Part shown: in pieces, positions 35,787 through 46,341 of the stretch
Layout: each line of letters opens with the position of its first letter
Position numbering within the stretch: position 1 is the stretch's first letter
Assembly: GCF_022682495.2 (NCBI RefSeq)
Contig: NC_071392.1
Coordinates: 82,724,797-82,788,796, forward strand
Source of the DNA: Desmodus rotundus
Lineage: Eukaryota > Chordata > Mammalia > Chiroptera > Phyllostomidae
DNA length: 64,000 nucleotides
Direction: 5' to 3'
Position numbers and translations under genes: made by a program
The notes under the pieces: model-generated
Database searches by the model: none
What the model saw: only the letters and a program-made list of their open reading frames with translations
Told to the model about the DNA's origin: nothing

Positions 35787-36785
35787 CTGAGGGGGTGAGA
35801 GGGGGGACCCAGATCAAAGGGATGCACCTGAAGGTCTCGGAGACCCAGGCTCAGAGAGCATTTTGGGAAGGCCTGCCTGCTACGTTCCCTGCCCTCTGGA
35901 CGGCTGCCCTAAGCTCCCACGAGGCCCCAAAGGGGATGACATGGGCAGGCACACCCACACGGGGTGTAGGGGACCTGCCCTAGGTGCTGTAACTCCAAAC
36001 TCGCCAGGTTTATGGGAGGGGGAAGCTGTGGTACCCGCTCTCAAAGCCAGCAAAGATAACTCAAACCTGGGAGACAGGCCATGACAACTTGGACGATACT
36101 GAGGGTCACTAATGACTAATATAAAATGCCCTGAGAAAAAGAACACATATTTTCCACACCCAATAATCACTACTTCAGAGGCTTTTAAATTAAGGCAGGT
36201 TCAAAGAGGTTACGTGCATCACACAGCAGAATGTACATTTACTGATAATCATCTGCTGTCACCCAAACAAGACCTCTGACACGTCACCCAACCCACGTGT
36301 ACAGAAGCATGTCACCCCTGGCTCAGTGGGGCCTGAGCCAGGTGTTGAAGAGCGTGTAGGATCCAAAGAGGGGGAGGGGATGGGGAGGGGATGGGGAGAG
36401 GCTGTGCGATGCAGGTACAACCCAGTGGAGGGCCAGGAGCAGGAAAGTGGGTGAACGCTTGGGGGCAGCGAGGTGACCGGATGCAGTGGCCGGTCCGCTG
36501 TGCTGTGGTACAGTGCAGACTGGGAGTCTGACTGGGAGGAGAGAGCAGGACCGCCGGCCAAGATGAAATGGAACGTTCCTGGCTGTGCCACAGTTTGGAG
36601 ACTGTTTGAAAAGGAGAGTCGGTTGCATGAGGTTCTCGGTAACTTAGCAGCAGGAGAATTAAGAAAACCCCTCTTACTCTATCGGGATCTAATTGTTCTT
36701 TGAAATATATGCAGTACTCACAGGAGGACCTGGATATGCTAGGAATTTGCACCAGAACCTCCTGCTAAGAAAATATTTCAATTTA

Positions 36786-36993
36786 GTCCTGACCAGTGTG
36801 GCTCAGTTGGTTGGGCGTCATCCCACAAAGCAAAGGTCATCGGTTCAATTCCAGTCGGGTCACACGCCTGGGTCTGGGTCCCAATCCCAGTTGGGATGCA
36901 TACAAAATGCAACCAATCAATGTTTCTCTCTCCCTCTTTGTCCCTCCCTTCCCCTTTTTCTAAAAATAAATAAATAAAATCTTTTTTTAAAAA
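36786..36993 (+). mobile_element. VES SINE
   Basis: Head cctgaccagtgtggctcagt, B box ggttcaattcc, then aatgtttctctctccctc and an A-rich tail ending ataaaatcttttttt. The middle block is partly duplicated (gggtctgggtcccaatccca). Confidence 0.88.
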
Positions 36994-37659
36994 GAAAATA
37001 GTTAATTCTACTTTATTTTTAAATTTCAACTTAGATGTATAAAGGATATAGGTCAGGGCAACAATATTAATAATGCTCTAGTTTTTAGTTGGGTTTTGAG
37101 TTCATTATTTATGCTTTATAACTAACCTATATTACCTATAGACACACGTATGCATCAAATGCTACCTTTAAAAAGGCAGAAGAAGAAATGGACATGTATG
37201 CTATTGAGTTGGGGCCACAGGCCTGGTGAGCACATTCACCTCCTTCTTTCACCAGGTGGAGGACCCACTCCAGGGTGTTTACACAAGGCAGGTACAGAGC
37301 ACACGCAACAAGAGACTGACGGAGACAGGTCCAGGCTAGGACCAAGCCATGCAGTACTGGGCTCCTGAGTCCTGGCGAGAAGGGACAGCACTCACCTCCC
37401 TGAACCTATGGCACAGGCACTGTGGTCACTTCCTTGGCAAGGAGCCAGGGTGGCTAGGAGAAACTCTAACAACTCTTGTTAAGACTTCGGTAAGATCCCT
37501 ACAAAGTGGGGCTGGGGCTCAACTGCACCAATTTCTGATGACTTCGACCTGGCGGAACTCGAACAGCAGCAGGTGTTTCTTAGAGGCAGGACACTGACAG
37601 GCATGAAGCTGCCTTATGTGCATTCCTGAATGGCAGTCACTCCACTCGTTGTCCAGCCC

Positions 37660-38320
37660 AGGTCAAATCTCACAAGTTCAAGTTAACAGGGACCTGGCCT
37701 GGCCTTCTGGTTCCCAACGTCTTAGGAGGGAAGCAGATCCAACTCACTCTTCCAGGATTTACTGGAAGAGGGTTTTGCTGGGAATTATCTAGATCTTTGG
37801 AGCCAGGGCAGATCTGTGAGGCATCACAAAGTCTACTATGGTTCCAAGCCCACCCCAGGTTCAGTGATTCACTAGGGAAACTCACGGGACTCAGCCTTTA
37901 GTCCCAGTTATCACAGCAAAAGGATGCAAAGCAAAATCAGTGAAGGGAAACCAGGCATGAGCTTCCCAGAGTGCTCTCCCAGTGGGATCACACAGGATGT
38001 GCTTAATCCTCCAGCAACAACACGTGTGAAATGCTGTCCACCAGGGAGGCTGGCCAGAGACTCAATGCCCAGGGTTTTCATGGGGGCTGGTCACGAAGGC
38101 ACCCTCTGCCTGGCCTGTACCAAAATTCCAAACTCTCAGAAGGAAAGCAGATAATCAGCATAAATCATACTGTCTGCACAGATTCAGCACAGTGAGTCAC
38201 TCTGTTCTGCAAATGATGGGAATCTTTTAGAAATTCAAGTTCCCCAAACCAGCCACAGGGCAAAGTGGGACTTCTAAGGGTAGCAGTCTCGGGTCTCTTT
38301 TCTGCTCATCTGCCAGTGCA
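37660..38320 (+). mobile_element. Probable endogenous retrovirus LTR fragment
   Basis: Contains segments such as actcacgggactcagccttt, cccagtgggatcacacagga, actcaatgcccagggttttc and tgggggctggtcacgaaggc, which I recall from a long mammalian solo-LTR family. No ends or duplications resolved and no internal genes are present. Family name not claimed. Confidence 0.5.
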
Positions 38321-38519
38321 CCTAACAGTGTCCCTGAACAGTATCTGAGCTATAAAAACAAAAGGGGGGGCATAATTTTAAATTTGAAATTAAAAATACC
38401 TGTCAGCAGCTCATACCTTTTGCAATCTTTTGACACTTTAACTTTCACTCATTTTTAAGCACTAACCAAACCAGCATGTGAACTTTTGTATGTATGTGCT
38501 TTTTAATAAAAACAAATAC

Positions 38520-38725
38520 CTCTTTGTTAATTTTGTTGGTCTCTGCCACTCGGTCGGCCAGCACAGGGTGGTGAACTGGAGGTGCGGGGATTGGCTGCAT
38601 GGCGATCAGCTGGATCTTACTGGGGACCCGCCGACTGGCCTCCGAGGAGCGGGAGATCCTGTCCACGTGCTCGAAGATGGAGGCAGAAGAGTGCTGCTCA
38701 TTCCCAGAGCTGGGTGGTGGAGGCC
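38520..38725 (-). CDS. KIAA1549: KIAA1549 exon E (cytoplasmic tail)
   Basis: This 206-nt exon completes residue 227 and encodes residues 228-295. It starts with a proline run (PPPPSSGNEQHSSAS), followed by IFEHVDRISRSSEASRRVP, a KIQLIAMQPIPAPP block and NKINKE at its end. The acceptor is ctctgttccag and the donor is gtattt at 38514-38519, ending at phase 0. The sequence is low-complexity and proline-rich, as expected of a disordered cytoplasmic tail. A VES SINE sits only about 55 bp upstream of the acceptor (38781-39012), close to where the branch point should be. Confidence 0.9.
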
Positions 38726-38780
38726 CTGGAACAGAGGGAAAAGCCAGAAAATAAATCATAAAGTCATCCTAAAGAAAGAG

Positions 38781-39012
38781 TAAATGAGCCATGATTGGTG
38801 TGGCTCAGTAGGTTGGGCGTCATCCGGCAAACCAAAAGGTCACTGGTTCGATTCCTGGTCAGGGCACGTGCCTGGGTTGTGGGCCAGGTCCCTGGTTGGG
38901 GGCGTGCAAGAAGCAACCAATCTGTGTTTCTCTTGCACATCCATGTTTCTCTCCCTCTCCTTCTCCTGCCCTTCCCCTCTCTCTAAAAATAAATAAAATC
39001 TTTAAAAAAAAA
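38781..39012 (+). mobile_element. VES SINE
   Basis: Clear full-length copy: tggctcagtaggttgggcgt, ggttcgattcctggtcaggg, gcctgggttgtgggccaggt, a pyrimidine-rich tract and the tail aaaataaataaaatcttt. It ends about 55 bp upstream (in transcription) of KIAA1549 exon E. Confidence 0.92.
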
Positions 39013-39738
39013 GAAATAATAAATAATCAAAAATATGGATTCTTAAAGAACCCACAGATGGGCCCCTGACCAAACACATGATCCCTATTTTGTGGCAGAG
39101 GACTTAAAATGTGCCTACTGGAGCTTAAATTATCTGGGTTCAGTATCCTCTCCTCCAGCCTCTTTAAAAGTTACAAATATCATTACAAAAGAAATGAAAA
39201 TCATGAGGACACTTTGTGCCAAAAATTGCCCTGTTTCTCCTAAAAGGGATTTCAAAGTCTTCAGAAAGAAAGGGTAAAGGGCAGAAGGAACCTGAAGTCG
39301 CTCAGTCCACTGCAATTCATAGAACTTAGAGCAGCTCTGAGCTTCCACTCACATTTGGAATGAGATAAATTCAGTCGCCAAGGCAATTGCACTCGAGATG
39401 AGGGGGTTGTGGACAGTGGGCGTGTGCTGGTTAGCAATGGGCGTTCCTGGGTTTTCTGATCCGACACAGAAAGAAAATGATGTCGAAGAGGCATGAGAAG
39501 AAAAAGCTGCTGCCTGGCGGGAATTCATTCCCACTTTAAAAAGACATGAGGAATATACTAAAAAGTGGTTAAAAGGAGACATTTTTTAAAATAAATTTTT
39601 TAAATGATTAAAAGGGTAACTTTATGGCAAGTATATTTTACCAGAATGAATTTTTAAAGTAATCAGAACTGCAAAAAAAAGAGAAAAAATTAAATGCATA
39701 GAAAAAGACAGAGAAGAAACTACTGAAACTGTTAACAG

Positions 39739-39949
39739 CCCTGGCCAGTGGCTCAGTTGACTGGAGTATCATCCCTAATGACGAGGTTGCAGGTTCCATC
39801 TCTGGTCAGGGCACATACAAGAATCGACCAGTGAATGCACAGATAAATGGAACAACGAACCGATGCTTCTCTCTCCCCTCCCCCTCCCTTCCTTCCTCTC
39901 TCTCTAGGAAAAAAAAAAACAAACCCAATACATTTAAAAATAAACAAAA
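39739..39949 (+). mobile_element. VES SINE
   Basis: Bounded by duplications tgttaacag (39730-39738 and 39950-39958). The head is slightly shortened (ccctggccagtggctcagtt), the B box is changed (ggttccatctc), and the tail is A-rich. Confidence 0.88.
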
Positions 39950-41056
39950 TGTTAACAGACTAAATCTTGGTATAATGGGTGATTTTCTCCAATTTCTTAT
40001 ATTTTCTGTAATAAGGATTTGCTCTAATGAGTATTACTTTTAAAGTGGAAATAATCCTAATGGACTTTCATTTTAAGGAGGCAAAAAAGAGATGGGGGGA
40101 GAGAGAGAGAGGAAGGGGGGGTGAAGAGATGAAAGACCCCTGCGGAGCTAGTTAGACAGCCTGAGATCACTGAGGTCCCTCTGAGAAGCCACAGTCACCT
40201 CCGGGCACTCTGGACGCTGCTTTAAATTAAACGGATCACAGGCCAAGAGAAGGACAGAAAGCATGCAGAGACTGTTTTCAGACAAAAGCCTGAGGTTTGA
40301 AACCTCAAACATAGTTGAAAATTATGAAAGTGTCTCCTCAATGTAAAAAAACCCAATAGAATTGAGCAAAGCAGTAAGAAGTAACAGTTGATATTTCATA
40401 TAAGGAATGCACATCGATGCTACGTAAGTCTTCATATTTCCTCTCCACCTGAATTACATTCATTTGTTGCCCCAAGCAACTGGAAATGATGTGTATAGCT
40501 GTGAATGAATGTGGTCTCTCTCAGCAAGGAGGTGCAGCTGTCTGAATTAGGTTTTCTTCCCCCCACCTGGCTGTGTGATGCAAGTGGCCGGGCCCTACCA
40601 CACATCTGCTGGTAGCTTCTCAAATTGCAGGCATAAGGCCTAAAAGGAGATCATTAGCTTCACCAGATACGCTGGCCTCACTAACCCAAACTTATAAAGT
40701 GCCAGCAAATGTCACAAAGGGTAACCCACTAAACAACTGATACCTAAAGGTGAGGTCCCTTCCCTCCAGGATGGTAAAAAAGATAAGGGAGGCAGAGGGC
40801 TCCAACTGGCTGGAACGCAAAGGGGGCAAAGGAAGGAAGGCAGGACCCTCCCCCTGTGCTGCCTGCCCTCCCCGGGAATGGAAGCTGCAGGGCTGTGCCT
40901 GCCTCCTGTGCACGCCCTACCCCACTTGCCAACTGTGGTCATAGATCCTGGCTCTATAATTCACCAACTGCAACCGGAGAAGGAGGGAACGCACAGAAAA
41001 CTGCCCAGGGTCCAGCCCTTCTACAGGGCGGAAAAGGGGGGTTTGTTATTTGTCAT

Positions 41057-41210
41057 ATACATGTAATACACACTATATATATTTGGTGTATATGTGTATA
41101 TGTGGTATATATATTTGGTATATATGTATGCACACATATATTTGTCATATATATGGATGTATGTGTACATGTGTACACATACCCCAGCTTATATATATAT
41201 TTATGTATTT
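41057..41210. repeat. TA/TG-rich microsatellite
   Basis: Imperfect tatatatttggtatatatg and tgtgtatatgtg units. The plus-strand frame across it (40856-41290) is a by-product. Confidence 0.85.
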
Positions 41211-41519
41211 TTACTACTTACTATGCATTGCACATTTTTTTAAAAAACTACACTGGCCAATGGAAAATACAGTGGATACACAGAGGTTAATGCTGTGTGA
41301 ATCCTGCCTCAAGGCAAGTTCGGCAAGTTGGGATTAAAACCTCTTTCTCTTTAAATATAATAAAACAAAGAACATGATAAAAATTACAAGACACTGTCAA
41401 CAAAGGAGAATGACAGAGGAAAAGGCAATCTGAGTTACTGAAATGCACGAGCAACAGAACATTTTTAAAGAAATATTATTTCATCATCTACAGGTAAATA
41501 ATAGTCACACTGCCTTATT

Positions 41520-41640
41520 ATTTAGTGGCTGTGACCCACATTAATATCCTGTGGGCAGGGGTCACAGGTGTCCCCTCTTCATCCTAGCCCAGCACCTAAC
41601 CCATCAGGCACTTAGTCAACATGGGCTGAGAGGGTGAGTA
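41520..41640 (+). repeat. L2 3'-end fragment
   Basis: gggcaggggtcacaggtgtc followed by cctagcccagcacctaaccc and cacttagtcaacatgggctg matches the order of the L2 3' tail. Confidence 0.55.
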
Positions 41641-42671
41641 AGTAAATGACTAGTCACCCCAACTAAGTTTATACAATTTTACCTCCAAGAGGCCTCTGGG
41701 AATCTGACTAAATAAAAAGATAAGAATTATACGTTATGATCTCAGTCATTTTATAAATGGATGTTCCCCAACTATTTGAAAAACTTTGGTGTTACATGTA
41801 GTCAAAATAGTCGCCCTGCAATCATGTCAAAGATTTAATTTGCTTTGCAAGCTCTTTCGCACGTGTCAAGGAAGGTGGCGGCTGGAATTGGCAATCTGTG
41901 GAATTCATATTAATGAAATTCTAAGTACTTAAAAAAATCACCCCCTTGCTCACGTGCACCCTACAGCGATCAAAAAGAAAACACTCCACACTTCGCGGTC
42001 TTTACCTACGGGCTCACGCCTGGCACAGGGGAGGGAGGGATCGTTACGCTGGGCCACAGCGGTGCAGACGGATAGGGCCCTCACGCTTGGAGGGTGTGTT
42101 CCTCCTCCCTCCTCCCTTTCTTCCCAGCGAGTGGTAATGATGTGACTCATTCTGAAACTGCAATCAATGACTGTGGTCACAGTGACAATTGAGTGAGTCC
42201 TCTCACAGGGTCTGTGGACGGCGCGAGCGTATGCATCACGGTCCAGCCGGCTTCCCAAAACAGTCAGCTGGGAAGGGAGTAAAGCACAACTGGAACTGAC
42301 CGAAACCGAAATAAAAGTCCTTGCGGCGCTTCCACTGCAAGGTGGACCCCGAAAATGCCAGGTGACTGTGACAGTGTTGGGAAGCCTTGCCACCCACCGT
42401 GGGGAGGGGGGGGCACTGGTCCAGGGCGTCAGGGACGAGGGTCCCAGAATGCCTCAAGCAACCTCCTGCCTCCACTGATTTGTAACTCATCAGACTTACA
42501 AGAGAAGGAGGGTTTTCATGTGAATTATTGTAGAAAATAACTCAAAAGCTATGATTATAAGCTCAGAATCATTTTATACAGTATTTAACTAAGTTCTATG
42601 CAAGCCATAAAACACCTGTACGGCAGCATTGCAGCTTGAGGGAAGTAAACCAAGTTTTAAAGTGAATTGGT

Positions 42672-42886
42672 GCAGCGCGGGCCGGGCGGCTCAGTTGGTC
42701 GGGACACTGGCTCACGCATCGTAAGGCTGCGGGTCTGGGAAGCAACCAGTCAGCATTTCTCTCTCACATCGATACAATGTTCTCATTCTCGTTCTCTCTC
42801 GTTCTCTCTCTCTCTCTCCCCCTTCCTTCCTCCCTCCCTCCCTCTAACATCAATAAACATATCCTCGGGCGAGGAATTTTTTTTTT
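42672..42886 (+). mobile_element. VES-related SINE lacking the central block
   Basis: Head ggcggctcagttggtcggga, then a jump to gaagcaaccagtcagcattt, a (TC)n tract at about 42790-42843 and a tail ending in a T/A-rich run. The B box and the middle block seen in other copies are missing. Imperfect flanking repeats aaagtgaattggt/aaagtgagttgat. Confidence 0.8.
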
Positions 42887-43399
42887 AAAGTGAGTTGATA
42901 TTCACAGTGAGAAAAACCATGTTTCTAAAACATGAAAATAATGTTTGGGTTCCGGTGTGTGTTCAAATCATAACAGTGACATGTGAGCTTTGGATCTTCA
43001 CAAGCACACTAAATAAACCCGCCGTCTCCTTTCCCTGCCGCCTCTCGGTCCCAAAACTCAGATGCCTACTCCTGGGATTTTGAATATGTGTTGACAGTGA
43101 TACTTGGGTTTTGTTCGCCACACAGAATATCCTTCTTGTAATCCTATCAGTAAGGAGTTAAATGCGGGAACTAAAAGCAAGATTTTCTCAGGTAAACAAA
43201 GAACCCGAGAAACTCCAGAGCTGATTCTTTTTTTCAAATATTCCTTCCCCAGGATCAAAATTAGATGTTAATCCTCTCTACCTGAAACAGTGCACCCATA
43301 ACCACGGTGCTGAGTGATGCTTAAGGTTCTCTGAAATGGGATCCAAAGGGAAAAAACTTCCCTTTATACTAAGAGGGTATTTTTTTTTTAACATCAACA

Positions 43400-43560
43400 C
43401 GGAACACCTGAAAGGAGCTGGAAGGGATCTCAGAACTCAGCTAGGTTAGTCCCACAGGTGCCCAAAGGCCACGGGACCTACTTGGAAGGTCACAAGCACG
43501 ACAGTGTCAGAACGGGCCCTCTGGCTTCCGTCCAGAACCTGTTCATTTCCACAACACGGC
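43400..43560 (+). repeat. Possible MIR3-type fragment
   Basis: tggaagggatctcagaactc followed by ggtcacaagcacgacagtgt resembles an old MIR-group element. Weak. Confidence 0.35.
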
Positions 43561-44425
43561 TCCCTCTGTACTGCATGTTCATACAGAGAAAGTGGTGACG
43601 AAAAATAGAAGCAGAAACACTGCTATTAAAAGTAATGTCCCCAGGCACCCCAATTTTCTTTGCATTACTGAAACATCAGCAATGCGCCAGCAAACACAAG
43701 AGCTACCCTAGCACTTCTGTTCAACAGAAGCAATTAAACTGAAACCCAGCTACCTGTCATCATGCCGGAAAATGTTCCCAAGTCCAGCAAGACCTGTGAG
43801 CTCCATTTTTTTTACTGGGCAGGAGGGTCACAGTAACGCCGTTTAGAATGGGAGTGAAGTTCACTTCGGACCTGGCCCGAGAAGCTACAGCATCTGACTG
43901 CAGATACAAATGTGCTAAAAGACGTGATTGCCCTGAACTAGAAGACAGACCTGGGACCAAACAGAATACACTGGGACTTAGGACAAACACACAGCTTTCC
44001 GGCAGCTGTGAAATTCTTGAAGTGGATGCTAAGAAGGTTGCAGAATCCTGGAGGCAGCTTTTGTGACTCTAGTTTTAGGTCAATTCTTCCTCGTCCCTCA
44101 GGAAGGAAATTGTTAGAACTCGAAACGAGAATGGAACATGGGGGCTATGAGCCTCGAAACCTACCTCCACGAATCCCTAACCTCCAGCACACCCTGCCCC
44201 CCACCAGCCCCCTGACCCGCCCCCGCCCCGCCTCGACCCAGACACCAGCACTGTGCTAGACAGTGACCACGGACACTGAGACATTCACCATACGGGTAAC
44301 GAATATTCCATTGCACAAGTTATCTTTTTAAGTTCAGCATATGAAGAATCTAAAACCCTCGCCTCCTGGAACCTCATAACTACTACTTTGAACGTGGAGA
44401 GTGAGGAGCCCGCTTTCCTCGTCAC

Positions 44426-44544
44426 AGACTGCTGTGGGGGCTCTGCGGGACTTGCCGTCATTCGCTGCGCCTGGTGCCTTCTCTCCTGCTTCCCTCTCGC
44501 TGGACTCTTCGCTTACGGTAGAGTCGGCATCCGAGGGCGAAATT
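44426..44544 (-). CDS. KIAA1549: KIAA1549 exon D (cytoplasmic Ser/Glu-rich)
   Basis: This exon of about 119 nt encodes residues 188-226. It begins ISPSDADSTVSEESSERE, a serine- and acid-rich stretch with likely phosphorylation sites (inference). The acceptor gaattctgcag... reads cleanly, with the exon starting at 44544. The 3' boundary is the least certain in this gene. The only phase-compatible donor I find is gtgacg at 44420-44425, which makes a T|GG tryptophan codon at the junction with exon E. The total length of all exons is a multiple of three with this choice. Reading past this donor, the frame stays open to about 44334, so intron retention would add roughly 30 residues before a stop. 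Confidence 0.7.
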
Positions 44545-46144
44545 CTGCAGACACAAGACAAATGTAAGCATTAGGAAGGACAAAGAAAAGGGGGTGGCGG
44601 GGGGAAGGTCACGTTCCTCTGGATGTGGAAGTCAGGCTTCCAGGCATAACCAGTAGAAATTAGACAATCCCCAAAATGATTTCGTGATACAGCATCTTCA
44701 AGGACATGAATAGGCACTTAGTTACCTCTGGAAGACAGTGTAGCCGTTTAGGAAATAGCGCCACAGGCTGCATTTCAACCAATGCTAGGACACTAGGAGC
44801 CAGAATAGGGGACAGTCCCCCAGCTACCAGGGCCCTGGCCTGGCCACCTGGGTCTGGAGTTCAGGCCTGGCTCAGGGTTGCCTGGGTCTGCAGTCACCCC
44901 GCAGAACTCCATCCAGGTCTTCGGAAGACCGTTCCAACACAAAGGCAATGATCACCACCGAGATTTGATTCCTACCCAAAGAGCATGGAAGCCAGAGGGC
45001 AGTGGGCTAGGAAACATCCCTAATCAGTGAGCACGCCTTCGCTTTGTGCTTTCTGCCGGCTCACTCGGCAGTGTGAAAGGCCATCGCACTCTGGTGCCCA
45101 CGAGGGATGCTAAAACATCAGAGGAACCACGCGGGCCATCGAGAGGTCGTGACTAAATGTTTAGGATAACACAACCAGGGAAGAAAAAAAGACTTTGCAA
45201 AATTGTACTAGCACATGAAATAATCCTTAATGATTTGGTGTATGCTTAGCCTGCAAGATCATTAAGCAAATAACATCTCTCTCCATAATGCAATTTCTTT
45301 TGTAAAGATCATGTTCTAACAGCCATTAAATTCTTAAAATTAGGCCAGAACCCCAGGGTAGGTTTTCTGATGTCAGAAATTATAACACTGCTTCAAGTAT
45401 TGGTGCGATCACACACGTTTTTCCTTTTAGTAGAAAATCAGGACTGAGGATACCGAGGCTCAGGGGAAGACCGATAATGTGAGGCTTTCACAGACAAGGC
45501 GTGACTGTGCGATTACCTAAAGGCAGCTGTAAAAAAGCCCGATTCCGAACCTGGTCTGTAACGAAGCTTAGCAAGCAGTTCTCCGCGTGCTGTGTTCGGA
45601 TAGGAGGAATGGAAAGGAACTGGGAATGGGGAGCTGGGCAGGGAGGAGATGGTGCCGAGGCCACGCAAACATGCCGCCAATGGTGACGAATCAAGCAAAG
45701 ACAGAACAAGGTGATGAAGGTCACCTGCAGACGGAGCAATGAAGTCATAGCCACCGCTGGCACGATGGGCCAGGACAAAGCCGATGCTGGGTGTGTAGCA
45801 TGGGCTACGCGCCTTTTAGGCATTATTTCTGCTACCATCTCCAGAGGGCCGAGCTTGCTCGCCCCAGAATATTACCCTTGCGCTGGCCAATCCCTAATTG
45901 AGTCACAAGAGGACTGCCAGACCATGACGGCCAGTGATTCATAATCTTAAAGGCCCCCTTCGGTAGTCCATCGGAGTGGCGTGAGAGCCCTCGGTGCGCT
46001 GACTTTGGGCAAGCTGCGGTCAGTCTCCCGGGCTGCAGACTCCTGGGCAACACGCGCCGTCAGCCCTTCTGATATGACAAATCGACACACTGAAACCAGA
46101 AACATGCCTGCAACAGAATACAATGCAGAAAGCCCAACACGAAC
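44545..46144 (-). other. KIAA1549: KIAA1549 intron C-D
   Basis: 1.6 kb intron, no repeat or exon recognised. Confidence 0.7.
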
Positions 46145-46341
46145 CTTCCTCGGTGACGGACATTCCTGGAGGGGACCTTGGCCTTGGGGCTTGGGACGTC
46201 TCCATTCTCAGAGGGCGTGGTGTGGTCCTTCACAGGTCCCGGCAGTGGAGCTGGCTCATGAATAATCAGTATGTCGTCTTTGTTGTGCTGGCCCAGGTGC
46301 TGCTTGGCAAAATCGAAGCCCTTCACACTGGGGATCTGCAA
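46145..46341 (-). CDS. KIAA1549: KIAA1549 exon C (cytoplasmic, start of tail)
   Basis: This exon encodes residues 122-186 plus two bases of the next codon. It holds IPSVKGFDFAKQHLG, then a DDILIIHEPAPLPGP block and SENGDVPSPKAKVPS. Two acceptors lie 6 nt apart: an ag at 46342-46343 gives a start at 46341 (TTG CAG, Leu-Gln), and an ag at 46336-46337 gives a start at 46335. Both keep the frame, so the product may differ by two residues. I chose 46341 because I recall Leu-Gln at this point in the human protein. The donor gttcgt (46139-46144) is weak, being a poor match to the consensus beyond GT. The split codon AG|A gives arginine. No catalytic motif is visible. Confidence 0.85.

Larger units (their letters stand above)
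35787..38519 (-). other. KIAA1549: KIAA1549 intron E-F
   Basis: 2.7 kb intron with a VES SINE (36786-36993) and a probable LTR fragment (37660-38320). Sequence at 35800-36300 and 37000-37650 is unassigned. Confidence 0.7.
38726..44425 (-). other. KIAA1549: KIAA1549 intron D-E
   Basis: 5.7 kb intron with three VES SINEs (38781-39012, 39739-39949, 42672-42886), a TA/TG-rich microsatellite (41057-41210), an L2 tail near 41520-41640 and a MIR-like stretch near 43400-43560. No exon signature seen. Confidence 0.7.
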
